Of a stretch of 64,000 nucleotides of DNA, positions 1-9,189 are shown one piece after another. The translations under genes and the position numbers were made by a program. Origin of the DNA: Streptomyces sp. NRRL S-87 (lineage in GTDB: Bacteria; Actinomycetota; Actinomycetes; Streptomycetales; Streptomycetaceae); the NCBI RefSeq assembly GCF_000719335.1, contig NZ_JOGB01000003.1, positions 1 through 64,000 of the forward strand, in the 5' to 3' direction. The notes below the pieces were generated by a model. It searched no databases and was not told where the DNA came from. It worked only from the letters and a program-made list of their open reading frames with translations. The first letter of the stretch is position 1; each line of letters starts with the position of its first letter.

Positions 1-67
1 CCTCCACCCCTCCCCCGAACGGACCACCCCCCACGCCGACCGCCGGTCCCCGGGGGAGCATCGGAGC

Positions 68-796
68 ATGCGGCACCCCTCGACGCGGACCCGCCACCGC
101 GCCCCGGCCGCCCTGGCCCTGCTGGGCGTGCTGGCCGCCGGGGCGGCCGGGTGCGCGGACGAGGAGGGGCTGCGCAGCGAGGGCGACCAGGGGGAGGTCC
201 ACGCGCCCCTGACCCTGTGGAAGGACCTCCACCCCGCGCCGCCCCCGCCGGGCCAGACGCCCGGCCGGGCCGCGGTCGTGCCCGGGGCGCCCGCCGTACC
301 GGGCGGCGACCTGCGCCGTGCCGACGTGCTGGGCCTCGTACGGGCCGACATCGTCTCCGCCACCCGCGAGGACGGCGGCACCGGACGGATGGTGGACCCA
401 CGGGCCGTCCAGCGGCTGGCCCGGTGCGCGGAGCACGGGAACCCGGGCCCGGACTGCCCGGTGCGCCCCGCCGTCCTCCACGACCTGACCGGCGACGGCA
501 AGGACGAGCTGATCACGGCCGTGGACGTGGACGGGCGGCTGAGTGAGCTGCGGGTCTACGCCCTGCGCGACGGCAAGGTCGTACGCGTGTTGTCCCGGCG
601 CGGCGTGCTGGAGGGCGTGGACGTGGCCGGCGGGCACCTGACCGTGCGCGAGCCCACCACCAACCCCGGCCTGGTCTCGATCTCCGACTACGTCTGGGAC
701 CCGGACAAGGGCAGCATGGTGCTCAGCCAGCTCACCGTCGACGAGTGCTCCTCGGCCGGGGAGTCCGACACCCCCTGCCCGCAGAGCGGGGTCTGA
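68..796 (+). CDS. Putative lipoprotein, partner of the adjacent sensor kinase
   Basis: 242-residue exported protein. The N-terminus is basic, then hydrophobic, and ends in a lipobox (AAGAAGC) with the lipidated cysteine at residue 29, so it should be anchored on the outer face of the membrane. The centre carries HDLTGDGKDEL, an FG-GAP/VCBS-like aspartate loop that often binds calcium; I recognise no enzyme domain. The stop lies one base before the GTG of the sensor histidine kinase, so the two are almost certainly co-transcribed. Lipoproteins next to two-component genes, such as CseA beside CseB/CseC, commonly modulate the kinase; that role is inferred here. A G-rich ribosome site (GGGGGAG, 51-57) precedes the ATG. 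The cognate response regulator is not in the window and may lie just upstream. Confidence 0.8.
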   Translation: MRHPSTRTRHRAPAALALLGVLAAGAAGCADEEGLRSEGDQGEVHAPLTLWKDLHPAPPPPGQTPGRAAVVPGAPAVPGGDLRRADVLGLVRADIVSATREDGGTGRMVDPRAVQRLARCAEHGNPGPDCPVRPAVLHDLTGDGKDELITAVDVDGRLSELRVYALRDGKVVRVLSRRGVLEGVDVAGGHLTVREPTTNPGLVSISDYVWDPDKGSMVLSQLTVDECSSAGESDTPCPQSGV

Positions 797-797
797 C

Positions 798-2048
798 GTG
801 GCCGGGCCGCTGGGCAGCCTGCGCTGGAAGATCGCGGTCATCACGACCGCCGTGTGCTGCGCGGTGGCCGCCGTCCTCGGGATCCTCGTGCACAACGTCG
901 TGGCCCGGCAGATCGTGGGCGAGATCCGCAAGGACACCCTCGCCCGCCTCGAACACGCCATGGGCCACTACGAGTACGGCACCACGCACGGCGACGTGAA
1001 CAGCACCCTCGACCCGCCCCAGCTGCCCGGGCCGCTGAAGGTCCTGGTCCGGCAGGGCGACACCGGCTCGATGGTCGGGGACCTGGACGGCAAGCCCGTC
1101 ATGTGGGCCGCCACCCCGGCCGACGGCAAGGCGCTGGCCGTCTGGCTGCCGTTCGGGGAGACCCGCAGGCGGCTCACCGACATCGACACCGCGATCCTCG
1201 CCTCGGCGGCACTGGCGGCGGGGCTGGTCGCGCTGGCCGGTCTCTTCCTGGCGGGCCGGATCAGCCGCCGGCTGGCGGCCACCGCGGCGGTGGCCCGGCG
1301 GATCTCGGCGGGCGACCTCGACGCCCGTACCGACTTCCCCACAGGCGAGGACGACCGGCACCGCGACGAGGTGCGGGACGTCGCCGCCGCCCTCGACACG
1401 ATGGCGGCGACCCTGCAGAGCCGGCTGGAGGCGGAGAAGCGCTTCACCGCGGACGTCGCGCACGACCTGCGCACCCCGCTGACCGGTTCGCTGGCCGCGG
1501 CCGACCTGCTGCCCGAGGGGCGCCCCAAGGAGATGATCAACGACCGGCTCAAGGCCCTGCACGCGCTCACCGAGGACCTGCTGGAGATCTCCCGGCTGGA
1601 CTCCGGCGTGGAGCGGGCCGACCTGGCCCGGGTCGAACTCGGCCGTGCCGTGGAGCGGATCGTGGCGGCCACCCGGCTGGACACCGAGGTACGGGTCGTC
1701 CACGACGCCGTGGTGCTCACCGACCGGCGGCGGCTGGACCGGATCCTGGCGAACCTCGTGGCCAACGCCCACAAGCACGGGGCGCCACCGGTGGAGGTGA
1801 CCGTCGACGGGCCGGTGGTCCTCGTGCGCGACCACGGCCCGGGCTACCCGTGGGACCTGATCGCCCAGGGACCGCGGCGCTTCCGCACCGAGGACCCCGG
1901 ACGCGGCAAGGGGCACGGGCTGGGCCTGACCATCGTGGCCGGCCAGGCGGCGGTACTGGAGATCGAGTTGGAGTTCTCCAACGCCCCGGACGGGGGCGCG
2001 GTGACCCGCCTGCGCCTGCCCGTGCGCGAGCCCGCGGACAGCGGTTGA
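798..2048 (+). CDS. Membrane sensor histidine kinase
   Basis: 416 residues, GTG start. Two membrane segments (about residues 9-34 and 131-155) bracket a roughly 95-residue extracytoplasmic sensor. A HAMP linker follows (about 155-210), then a dimerisation box with the phospho-acceptor histidine in DVAHDLRTPLTG (about residue 221). The C-terminal ATPase domain has an N box (LANLVANAHKHG, about 317) and G boxes (DHGPGYP, GKGHGLGLT). All key residues of an active HisKA-type kinase are present. It follows the lipoprotein gene with a one-base gap, and a perfect palindrome containing a parS site begins just before its stop codon. The signal sensed cannot be read from the sequence. Confidence 0.92.
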   Translation: MAGPLGSLRWKIAVITTAVCCAVAAVLGILVHNVVARQIVGEIRKDTLARLEHAMGHYEYGTTHGDVNSTLDPPQLPGPLKVLVRQGDTGSMVGDLDGKPVMWAATPADGKALAVWLPFGETRRRLTDIDTAILASAALAAGLVALAGLFLAGRISRRLAATAAVARRISAGDLDARTDFPTGEDDRHRDEVRDVAAALDTMAATLQSRLEAEKRFTADVAHDLRTPLTGSLAAADLLPEGRPKEMINDRLKALHALTEDLLEISRLDSGVERADLARVELGRAVERIVAATRLDTEVRVVHDAVVLTDRRRLDRILANLVANAHKHGAPPVEVTVDGPVVLVRDHGPGYPWDLIAQGPRRFRTEDPGRGKGHGLGLTIVAGQAAVLEIELEFSNAPDGGAVTRLRLPVREPADSG

Positions 2049-2078
2049 GGGCCTGTTTCACGTGAAACAGGCCCTCAA
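2045..2078. terminator. 34-bp perfect palindrome with parS core, probable bidirectional terminator
   Basis: Two 17-base arms with no spacer overlap the 3' end of the kinase gene and face the 3' end of the convergent phosphatase gene (ends at 2127). The hairpin would serve both genes as a terminator. The central 14 bases, 2055-2068, are listed separately as parS. Confidence 0.7.
2055..2068. promoter_or_regulatory. parS site (ParB binding)
   Basis: The 14-base sequence GTTTCACGTGAAAC is identical to the Streptomyces parS consensus as I know it. ParB loads here and spreads to organise the origin region before sporulation septation. A second exact copy is at 57808-57821. The 14-mer is very unlikely by chance in such GC-rich DNA. 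It supports an oriC-proximal location. Confidence 0.85.
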
Positions 2079-2126
2079 CTCACCACGAATCAGGCGTTAT
2101 CGGCCGCCATCAGCCGCGGGTCACGC

Positions 2127-4223
2127 TCAGACGCCGATGTTCTTGCCGTCCGTGCGCCAGACCGAGACCACGGCCGGACGAACGATCTTGCCCGGGCCGT
2201 CGGGCCACACCGACTGCGGGTTCTCGACGGAAGCGCCGTCGATCTCGCCCGGGTGCTGCACGGAGACCAGGACGCGGCGGTCCTGGACCAGCGGGCCGCA
2301 GGTCTCGGCGCCGCGCGGCACCGTCAGGAACTGCTTCAGCTCGCCGCGGCGCTCACCGGCGGTGGCGACGCCGAAGAGGCCGTCGTGGGAGCCGAGCTGG
2401 TTGCCGTCGGTGGAGATCCACAGGTTGCCGTGCGGGTCGAACGTGACGTTGTCCGGGCACGAGATCGGGCTGACCTTGTCCTTCGGGAAGCCCGCGAAGA
2501 AAGTGGCAGGGTCGTTCGGGTCGCCGGCGACCAGGAACAGGCGCCAGGCGAAGCCGTCCGAGGACGGGTCGTCGAAGTGCTCGGCGAGCTCCAGGATCTG
2601 GCCGTGCTTGTTGACGTTGCGCGGGTTGGCCTCGTCGGCCGGCGCCTTGCCGGGCAGGCCGCGGTTGCTGTTGTTCGTGAGCACCACGTACACGCGGCCG
2701 GTGCGCGGCGAGGGCTCGATGTCCTCGGGGCGGTCCATCTTCGTGGCGCCCACCTTGTCGGCGGCCTGGCGCGTGAAGACGTACACCTCCTCGGCGGTCA
2801 TGCCCTCGACGTGCGAGACGGCGCCGTCCGCGGTGGCGGTGGCCAGCGGGATCCACTGGCCGGTGCCGTCGAACCAGCCGTCGGCCGGGAGCTTGCCGGT
2901 GCCGTCGATCTCGGCGGCCGGGGAGTCGCCGGTGAGCTTGGCGACGTACAGGGTGCCCTCGTCGAGCAGGGTCAGGTTGTGCTCGTGCGCGGCGCGGGAC
3001 GTGCCCTTCTTCATCCGCTTGCCGGACACGAACTTGTAGAAGTAGTCGAAGCGCTCGTCGTCGCCCATGTAGACGACCGGACGGCCGTCCTCGGTCAGCC
3101 GCGGCTGGGCGCCCTCGTGCTTGAAGCGGCCGAGCGCGGTGCGCTTGCGCGGGGTCGACTGCGGGTCGTACGGGTCGAGCTCGACGACCCAGCCGAAGCG
3201 GTTGACCTCGTTGGGCTCCTGGGCCACGTCGAAGCGCTTGTCGAAGCGCTCCCACTTGCGCTCGGTGGCGCCCGGGGTGATGCCGTAGCGCTTCAGGCGG
3301 GCGACCTGGACCGGGTCGGTGGCGCTGTCGGCGTTGGCGAAGTACTGGTTGATGTTCTCCTCGCCGTGGAGGGTGGTGCCCCACGGGGTGGTGCCGCCGG
3401 AGCAGTTGTTCAGCGTGCCGAGGACCTTCGTGCCTGACGGGTCGGCGGAGGTCTTCACCAGGTCGCTGCCGGCGACGGGGCCGGCGAGGCGGAACTCGCT
3501 GGTGGCGGTCAGGCGGCGGTTCAGCTCGTGGCGGCGGACCGAGGTCAGCTTGCCGCTGCGGTGGTCCTCCTGCACGACGACCACGCCGAGGCCGTGCGCG
3601 GCCCAGGCGATCTCGACCTGCTCGCGGGTCGGGTTCTGCGGGTCGTACTTCTCGAACATCAGGTTCTCGTCGGTGTACTCGTGGTTCGCGACGAGGACCT
3701 GCTGGCGCTCGTACCCGCGACCGAGCGGGAGGAGGGCGAGGAAGTCGTTGTTGTAGCCGAACTGGCCTGCCTGGGCGGCGGCGGTCTGCTTCTTCGGGTC
3801 GAAGGCCGGGGCGCCGCGGAGGATCGGGTCGCCCCAGCGGATCACGACGTTCTGGTCGTAGCCTCCGGGGACGGTGACCTGGTCGTCGGTGTTCGGGGCG
3901 ACGGGCGCGAAGCGCAGGCCGCGGGCGCCGAGGGCGGAGCCGGTCGCGGCGGCGTCGGCCGCGGGGACGCCGGCGGCCACGGCCTGCGCACCGCCCTGGC
4001 CGACGACGGCGGTGGTGCCGGCGGCCGCGGCGACGGTCACGACGGCGGCGGTGCGCAGCATGGCCCGGCGGGAGAGGGCCCCGGCTATGACGTCGCCGAC
4101 GTACTCGTTGTCGCTGGTGTTCGGCACCTCGTGGAAGCACGCGTCACCGCAGCGGTAGCGGCAGGTCAGCGCGGAACGGCCGCCGGCGTGCGGGGTGCTG
4201 ATGAGCGGCAGGAGTTTGCGCAC
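2127..4223 (-). CDS. PhoX-family alkaline phosphatase (DUF839), Tat-exported
   Basis: 698 residues, length typical of PhoX. A long N-terminal tail is followed by a twin-arginine motif (SRRAMLRTA, about residues 51-59) and a hydrophobic, alanine/valine-rich stretch, so export is by the Tat route, as expected for a cofactor-loaded phosphatase. The body has family landmarks such as HGEENINQYF, YMGDDERFDYFYKF, MDRPEDIEP and CPDNVTFDPHGNLWISTDG. The enzyme should release phosphate from organic monoesters outside the cell, with calcium/iron cofactors known for the family. It is convergent with the sensor kinase and divergent from the vWA gene. Upstream, on its own strand, is a single PHO-box-like GTTCACCTCCG (plus coordinates 4287-4297) without a clear 11-bp tandem partner, so PhoP control is possible but unproven. 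Confidence 0.88.
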   Translation of the reverse strand: MRKLLPLISTPHAGGRSALTCRYRCGDACFHEVPNTSDNEYVGDVIAGALSRRAMLRTAAVVTVAAAAGTTAVVGQGGAQAVAAGVPAADAAATGSALGARGLRFAPVAPNTDDQVTVPGGYDQNVVIRWGDPILRGAPAFDPKKQTAAAQAGQFGYNNDFLALLPLGRGYERQQVLVANHEYTDENLMFEKYDPQNPTREQVEIAWAAHGLGVVVVQEDHRSGKLTSVRRHELNRRLTATSEFRLAGPVAGSDLVKTSADPSGTKVLGTLNNCSGGTTPWGTTLHGEENINQYFANADSATDPVQVARLKRYGITPGATERKWERFDKRFDVAQEPNEVNRFGWVVELDPYDPQSTPRKRTALGRFKHEGAQPRLTEDGRPVVYMGDDERFDYFYKFVSGKRMKKGTSRAAHEHNLTLLDEGTLYVAKLTGDSPAAEIDGTGKLPADGWFDGTGQWIPLATATADGAVSHVEGMTAEEVYVFTRQAADKVGATKMDRPEDIEPSPRTGRVYVVLTNNSNRGLPGKAPADEANPRNVNKHGQILELAEHFDDPSSDGFAWRLFLVAGDPNDPATFFAGFPKDKVSPISCPDNVTFDPHGNLWISTDGNQLGSHDGLFGVATAGERRGELKQFLTVPRGAETCGPLVQDRRVLVSVQHPGEIDGASVENPQSVWPDGPGKIVRPAVVSVWRTDGKNIGV

Positions 4224-4568
4224 GTATGTCCTCCGGTGAGCTACACGGCGACGCCCCCTGCGCCGACAACGTGTCGGAAACGATTCCGGAGGTGAACGTA
4301 GGAGCGCGGTGCGCCGCAGCGGCGGCGCGGGCGTGAACGAGGGGTTAATCCGTCGCGAATGCGCGGGAGTTCGGCCCGGCGGGGGGTTCGGCGGACGGAC
4401 CGGCGTTCACTCACGCGGCCCCGGCGCGGTCGCGTACCGCCTCCCCATCCCTTGTTACAGGGGGCGATCCCGATAACCTTACGTGTCCACTCTGGTCAGG
4501 GATCTTTCGCCAATTACCCCGCAGGACGGACAAACATCGCACCCCAGCTCATGCGAAAGGCCTCGCCC
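4224..4568. other. Divergent intergenic region between phosphatase and vWA genes
   Basis: 345 bp without a gene. It holds the PHO-box-like half site at 4287-4297 facing the phosphatase gene and a candidate promoter for the vWA gene at 4452-4479. Otherwise I see nothing specific. Confidence 0.6.
4452..4479 (+). promoter_or_regulatory. Candidate sigma-70-type promoter of the vWA gene
   Basis: TTGTTA (4452-4457) and TAACCT (4474-4479) are separated by 16 bases, about 90 bases before the vWA start. It is the best match to a vegetative promoter in the divergent region, but the call is by eye. Confidence 0.3.
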
Positions 4569-6188
4569 ATGGGTATCCGGAGTTTGTTGCGCAAGGTGTT
4601 CGGCCGCGAGCGTGCGGAGGCGACCACCGATACCGAGCAGGCGGAGCGGACCGAGGCGATGGTCCCGGCGCAGTCGCCGGCCCCGGACGGCGCCCTGGCC
4701 CCGCTGGACGCTGCGGCCGAGCTGGTGGCCGCCTCCTTCGACAACCCCACCGTCCCGTCCCAGTCCACCCCGCGCGAGACCGAGCCGGCCCTCCTCGGCC
4801 CCGCGGACCCGGCCCCCCGCCCGTCGCTGGACACCCCCGCCGACCCCACGGTCCCCGAGGCCCGCCGCGAATCCGCGCCCGGCGCCGCGGCCCCGAAGGC
4901 CACCGCCCCCGCCGAGGCCGCCGAGGCCGAGGCCGAGGCCGCCGAGGCCCCCGCCGAGGCCGTCGAGCCCGCCGAGGCCGCTGAGCCCGCCGCCCAGGTA
5001 ACGGCCGACGCCGAAGTGACGGAGGCCGAGGAGCCGGCCGCCGAGGTCGAGGTGACGGAGGTGGAGGAGCCGGCCGCCGACGCGGGGCCGACGGCAGCGG
5101 ACGCCGAGCCCGAGGCCGTCACCACCGATGCCGCCGATGCCGCCGATGCCGAGGTCACCCAGGCCGAGGAGCCCGCCGCCGACGCGGTGGCCGCCGAGGC
5201 GGAGCCGGTGGTGGCGGACGCCGAGGCCGAGCCCGTCGTCCCCGAGGCCGAGGCGGAGCCGGTCGAGGCCGAGCCCGTCACCGCCGAGGCCGAGGCCGAG
5301 CCCGCCGAAGCCGAGCCCGTCACCGCCGAGGCCGAGCCCGCCGAAGCCGAGCCCGTCACCGCCGAGGCCGAGGTCGAGCCCGCCGAAGCCGAGCCCGTCA
5401 CCGCCGAGGCCGAGGCCGAGCCCGCCGAAGCCGAGCCCGTCGAAGCCGAGCCCGTCACCGCCGAGGCCGCCGAGGCGGAGCCCGAGACCGTAGCGGCAGA
5501 GCTGGAGCCCGAGCCGGTGGAGGCCGGCCCGGCGCTCACGCTGGCGCAGGTCCGCTCGGCGTCCAAGGCGCTGGCCGACCCCTACAAGGCGGCCGGCAAC
5601 GTACTCCGCGGCCGCGGCCGTACCGGCGCCCGCGCGAAGGTCTACCTGGTCCTCGACCGGTCCGGCTCGATGCGCCCGTTCTACAAGGACGGCAGCGCCC
5701 AGCACCTCGCCGACCACGCCGTCGCCCTCGCCGCGCACCTCGACGAGGCGGCCACCGTCCACACCGTCTTCTTCTCGACGGACATCGACGGCACCACCGA
5801 CCTGACGCCGGCCACCCACGCCACCGTCGACGAGACCCACGCCGCCCTCGGGCACATGGGCCGCACCAGCTACCACCGCGCCGTCGAGCAGGTCCTGGAG
5901 CACGTCAAGGGCGCCGAGGACGGTCCGGTGCTGGTCGTCTTCCAGACCGACGGCGCCCCGGACGCCAAGCAGCCGGCCCGCCAGGCCCTGGCGGAGGCGG
6001 CGGAGACGGCCAAGCACGTCCACTGGCAGTTCGTCGCCTTCGGCGAGCACGACAACAAGGCCTTCGACTTCCTGCGCAAGCTCGACGCCGAGGCCGAGAA
6101 CGCCGGCTTCTTCCACGCCGGTCCCGCCCCGCGCGACCTCGCCTCCTCCGCCCTGGTCAAGGGCATCCTGGGCGACTTCCTCCGCTGA
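4569..6188 (+). CDS. vWA-domain protein (TerF-like) with long acidic repeat arm
   Basis: 539 residues using the ATG at 4569, chosen because AAAGG lies 8 bases upstream; an in-frame ATG at 4551 has no such site. A basic N-terminus is followed by a very long low-complexity arm (about residues 114-320) built of repeats such as [12 protein letters not shown]. The C-terminal von Willebrand factor A domain (about 355-530) has a complete metal-ion adhesion site: DRSGS, the threonine in GRTSYH and the aspartate in QTDGAPD. The domain resembles vWA proteins of tellurium-resistance-type (Ter) stress loci, which bind partners through Mg2+/Ca2+. There is no signal peptide, so it is probably cytosolic, the arm acting as a flexible spacer. 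No Ter neighbours are present. Confidence 0.82.
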   Translation: MGIRSLLRKVFGRERAEATTDTEQAERTEAMVPAQSPAPDGALAPLDAAAELVAASFDNPTVPSQSTPRETEPALLGPADPAPRPSLDTPADPTVPEARRESAPGAAAPKATAPAEAAEAEAEAAEAPAEAVEPAEAAEPAAQVTADAEVTEAEEPAAEVEVTEVEEPAADAGPTAADAEPEAVTTDAADAADAEVTQAEEPAADAVAAEAEPVVADAEAEPVVPEAEAEPVEAEPVTAEAEAEPAEAEPVTAEAEPAEAEPVTAEAEVEPAEAEPVTAEAEAEPAEAEPVEAEPVTAEAAEAEPETVAAELEPEPVEAGPALTLAQVRSASKALADPYKAAGNVLRGRGRTGARAKVYLVLDRSGSMRPFYKDGSAQHLADHAVALAAHLDEAATVHTVFFSTDIDGTTDLTPATHATVDETHAALGHMGRTSYHRAVEQVLEHVKGAEDGPVLVVFQTDGAPDAKQPARQALAEAAETAKHVHWQFVAFGEHDNKAFDFLRKLDAEAENAGFFHAGPAPRDLASSALVKGILGDFLR

Positions 6189-6198
6189 CCGGTGCCGG

Positions 6199-6220
6199 CC
6201 GGCGCTCCCCGGAGCGCCGG
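6199..6220 (+). terminator. Hairpin after the vWA gene
   Basis: Perfect 9-base stem (CCGGCGCTC / GAGCGCCGG) with a 4-base loop, 11 bases after the stop. There is no T-run, as usual in Streptomyces. Confidence 0.55.
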
Positions 6221-6369
6221 TCGGCGGACCTCCGGGCCCGTCGGCCCGGCGGTCACCCCAGGCTGCCGCGGCCGCCCGACCGGAGCGGAGCGGGCAACTC
6301 CGTACAACTCGCAGGGAGGTTCGGCGGTCTCGCCTTCGTACGTCCACTGCGACATCGGGGGCCCACGCC

Positions 6370-9072
6370 ATGAACCACCTGAACCACCTGAACCACCTGA
6401 ACCACCTGGACCGGCCGCACCACCCGGACCGGCTGCACCACCCGGACCACCCACCGGCAGGCCGGCGCCCCCGCACCGCCGCGGCGGTCGCCGTCCTCGC
6501 CGCCGTCGCCGGCATCCTGCCCGCCCTCGCGGCGGGCCCGGCGACGGCGGCGGGTGCGGCGGGTGCGACGGCCGCGGCGACGGCGGGCCCGGCGGCAGCC
6601 GTCCCGCCCGCCCCGGCCGCGGGCACCGCGTCGGCCGCCACCCCTCGCCCCTGGCCCCAGCCCTGGGGCGCCCCCGCACGGCTCACCGGCACCTCCGCTG
6701 AGCGCGACGTCCGCGGAGTCGTCCTCCTCTCCGACGGTTCGGCCGTCACGCTGTGGACCCAGAAGTCCTCCCCCGCCGCCCAGGAGAGCCCCCTGTACGC
6801 GGCCGTGCGCCGGGCCGGCACCAACACCTGGGGCGCGCCTCAGCCGCTGACGTCCGCCGCCGCCCGGGTGCGCGAGGTGAAGGTGGTCGCGGCCGGCACC
6901 GGGGCCGTCGCCGTCTGGACCGAGGCCCCGGACGCCGCCCCGGGCAGCCCGGGCGGGGAGCGGATCGTGAGCAGCGGTCTGACGGCCGGAGGCTGGTCGG
7001 CGCCCGTCCCCGTGGCCGGCGCCGAGCCGGGCCGGACGCTCGCCGGACTGGACCTCGTGGCGGGCCGGACCGGCACCGTCACCGCCGTCTGGACGCGCGG
7101 CGAGCCGGACGGCATGCCCCCGCGCGAGGTGCGCGGGGCCACCCGGAGTGCGGCCGGCTCCTGGTCCGGCGACGTACGGGTGAGCGTCGACCCCACGGGC
7201 CATGACGGCAGCATCGAGGGCACTCCCCGGCTGGCCGTCGACGCCCGCGGGACCACCGTGGTCGCCTACGGCCAGGTGATCAGCAGCGACTCCGGCGTCC
7301 CCTTCACGGCGACCCTCCCCGCGGGCGGGCGCACCTGGAGCGCGCCGGTCCGGCACCGCGACGACTTCGCGTTCTCCCGGTCGCCGCGGCTGGCCGCCGG
7401 TCCCGACGGCACGGTGGCCCTGGTCTGGGCGGGTCCCTTCACTTCCGGCGGGAAGACCCCCGTCAGGGTGCTGACCACGAGGGACGCGGCGGCCGGCTGG
7501 CCGGAGGAGCGGTCCACCGTGCAGGCCGACGGGGTGGCCGACCTGCCGGAGCCGCAGCTGTCCGCCGACGGCGCGATCACCCTGGTGGGGATGGACCGGC
7601 GGGGCGGCTACGTCTACGCCACCACCCTGGCCGCGGGCGCGCGCACCTGGTCCCCGGCCCGGGACCTCACCCTCGGCGGCACCGAAGAGCAGCAGTACGA
7701 CGTGTCCACCGGCCCCGACGGCACCGTACGGGCGCTGTGGACGGAGCACCGCGACGGCACGGACGGCGCCGTGCTGGTCCAGGGCACCCGCGGCCCGGAC
7801 GGCAGGTGGGCCACGGCTGCCCTGAAGGGGACCGAGGTCCGGGGCCGCGGGCAGGGCTTCGACACGGAGATCGCGGCCGGGCCGGACGGCCGCGCGGTGG
7901 CGGTCTGGTCCCGGCTGGGCGGCCAGGACGCCAACACGCTGTGGACCGCCCGTACGGTGCCGCAGGCCGAGGTCGTGTCGGCGGCCGTCCCGGCCCTCGC
8001 GAAGCTCGCGGGCACCACGAGCGGGAGCAGGGTGTGGGCGCCGGTCTGGAAGCTGGACCGGCCGGTGTCCGCCTGGTCACTGGCCCTGACGGACCGGCGG
8101 GGCCGGACCGTCCGCACCCTGTCCGGCTCCACCACCACCTCGACCGTCGCACCCGTCTGGAACGGCCGGACCGCCGGCGGCGCCCTGCCGTCCAACGGGC
8201 CGCTGTCCTGGCACCTGAGCGCCACCCCCGCGGCCGCGGCCGGCCGGGGCGTGGTCGCCGCCGGCCGGGTCACCGTGACCGGCGGAAGGGTGGCCCGCCG
8301 CGATCTCGGCGGCCCCGGCGGTCTGCTCGACGGCACCGCCGACCTGCTCGCGCGGACCGCCGACGGCGGCATCCGCACGCTGTACGGCGACCGGGCCACC
8401 GGCGCCTTCAAGGGCGGTACCACCGGCGCGGGCTGGGCCGGGGGCACCCGCCCGGTCCCCCTGGGCGACGTGGACGGCGACCGCTGCAACGACGTCCTCG
8501 TGGCCGTGCCGGGCGGCGAACTCCGCCTCTACACGCCCGCCTGCGGCACACCGCTCACGCCCGGCACCCGGCACAAGGTCCTCGGCCAGGGCTGGAACCG
8601 GTACGACGTCCTCACCTCGCCCGGCGACGTCGACGGCGACGGCCGCGCCGACCTCCTCGCCCGCGAGGGGTCGACCGGCAGGCTGTACGTGTTCGGCACG
8701 ACCCGCACGGGGCTCAAGCCGCGCGTCGCGGTGAGCGGCACCTTCAAGGGCTACAAGAAGATCGTCGGCGCCGGCGACCTCGACGGCGACGGATTCGGCG
8801 ACCTGCTGCTCCAGGACGAGGGGAACGCGCTGTGGCGCATGGACGGCACCGGGCGCGGCTCCTTCTTCCGCCGGGTGCTGATGGACCAGGACTGGGGCCG
8901 CTCGTACGACGCCGTCGTGGGCGTCGGTGACCTGACCGGCGACGGGTGGGACGACCTCGTCGCCCGCGACCGCGCGGGCCGGGCCTGGCGCTACTCGGGC
9001 AGCGCCGAGGGCAGGTTCCGTGTCCCGGTGCGGATCGCCACCGGCTGGCAGGGCTACACCGGGCTGTTCTAG
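6370..9072 (+). CDS. Secreted FG-GAP/VCBS repeat protein
   Basis: 900 residues. The N-terminus is odd: four exact 9-base repeats (6373-6408) encode NHL four times, then His/Pro/Asp-rich sequence, before a classical hydrophobic signal segment (about residues 38-58) ending in Ala-rich sequence. The central part is a beta-propeller-like region (repeated tracts of the type GPDGTVALVWAG). The C-terminal ~250 residues carry four FG-GAP/VCBS repeats with calcium-type loops (DVDGDRCND, DVDGDGRAD, DLDGDGFGD, DLTGDGWDD). It is probably an extracellular adhesion or binding protein; no catalytic domain was recognised. It stands alone between two hairpins and converges on aspS. Confidence 0.8.
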   Translation: MNHLNHLNHLNHLDRPHHPDRLHHPDHPPAGRRPRTAAAVAVLAAVAGILPALAAGPATAAGAAGATAAATAGPAAAVPPAPAAGTASAATPRPWPQPWGAPARLTGTSAERDVRGVVLLSDGSAVTLWTQKSSPAAQESPLYAAVRRAGTNTWGAPQPLTSAAARVREVKVVAAGTGAVAVWTEAPDAAPGSPGGERIVSSGLTAGGWSAPVPVAGAEPGRTLAGLDLVAGRTGTVTAVWTRGEPDGMPPREVRGATRSAAGSWSGDVRVSVDPTGHDGSIEGTPRLAVDARGTTVVAYGQVISSDSGVPFTATLPAGGRTWSAPVRHRDDFAFSRSPRLAAGPDGTVALVWAGPFTSGGKTPVRVLTTRDAAAGWPEERSTVQADGVADLPEPQLSADGAITLVGMDRRGGYVYATTLAAGARTWSPARDLTLGGTEEQQYDVSTGPDGTVRALWTEHRDGTDGAVLVQGTRGPDGRWATAALKGTEVRGRGQGFDTEIAAGPDGRAVAVWSRLGGQDANTLWTARTVPQAEVVSAAVPALAKLAGTTSGSRVWAPVWKLDRPVSAWSLALTDRRGRTVRTLSGSTTTSTVAPVWNGRTAGGALPSNGPLSWHLSATPAAAAGRGVVAAGRVTVTGGRVARRDLGGPGGLLDGTADLLARTADGGIRTLYGDRATGAFKGGTTGAGWAGGTRPVPLGDVDGDRCNDVLVAVPGGELRLYTPACGTPLTPGTRHKVLGQGWNRYDVLTSPGDVDGDGRADLLAREGSTGRLYVFGTTRTGLKPRVAVSGTFKGYKKIVGAGDLDGDGFGDLLLQDEGNALWRMDGTGRGSFFRRVLMDQDWGRSYDAVVGVGDLTGDGWDDLVARDRAGRAWRYSGSAEGRFRVPVRIATGWQGYTGLF
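6373..6408 (+). repeat. Four tandem copies of a 9-base unit in the signal peptide
   Basis: AACCACCTG is repeated four times without change directly after the start codon. Copy-number change would keep the frame and only lengthen or shorten the n-region of the signal peptide. Confidence 0.9.
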
Positions 9073-9117
9073 CCGTTCTGGCCGGACACCCCCCGGGGGC
9101 CGTCCGCGAACGCGGAC

Positions 9118-9153
9118 GGGGCCCGGGATCCACTCGAGTGGATCCCGGGCCCC
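9118..9153. terminator. 36-bp perfect palindrome, bidirectional terminator
   Basis: Two 18-base arms with no loop (centre GAGTGGATCC with its complement), between the convergent ends of the FG-GAP gene (9072) and aspS (9190). An overlapping smaller hairpin (CCGTCCGC / GCGGACGG) lies at 9100-9119. It would terminate both genes. Confidence 0.75.
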
Positions 9154-9189
9154 GTCACGTCGTGCGGCGGACCCTCGGCGGGCCGGCGG

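Noticed and set aside
732..1916. Long minus-strand open frame opposite the sensor kinase
   Set aside because: It is the usual high-GC antisense shadow: composition biased to Arg/Gly/His/Val with no family match, while the plus strand has a complete kinase.
4287..4331. PHO box for the phosphatase gene
   Set aside because: GTTCACCTCCG has no second direct repeat at 11 bp. Another GTTCACGC is about 41 bp away, out of register. Left as a note only.
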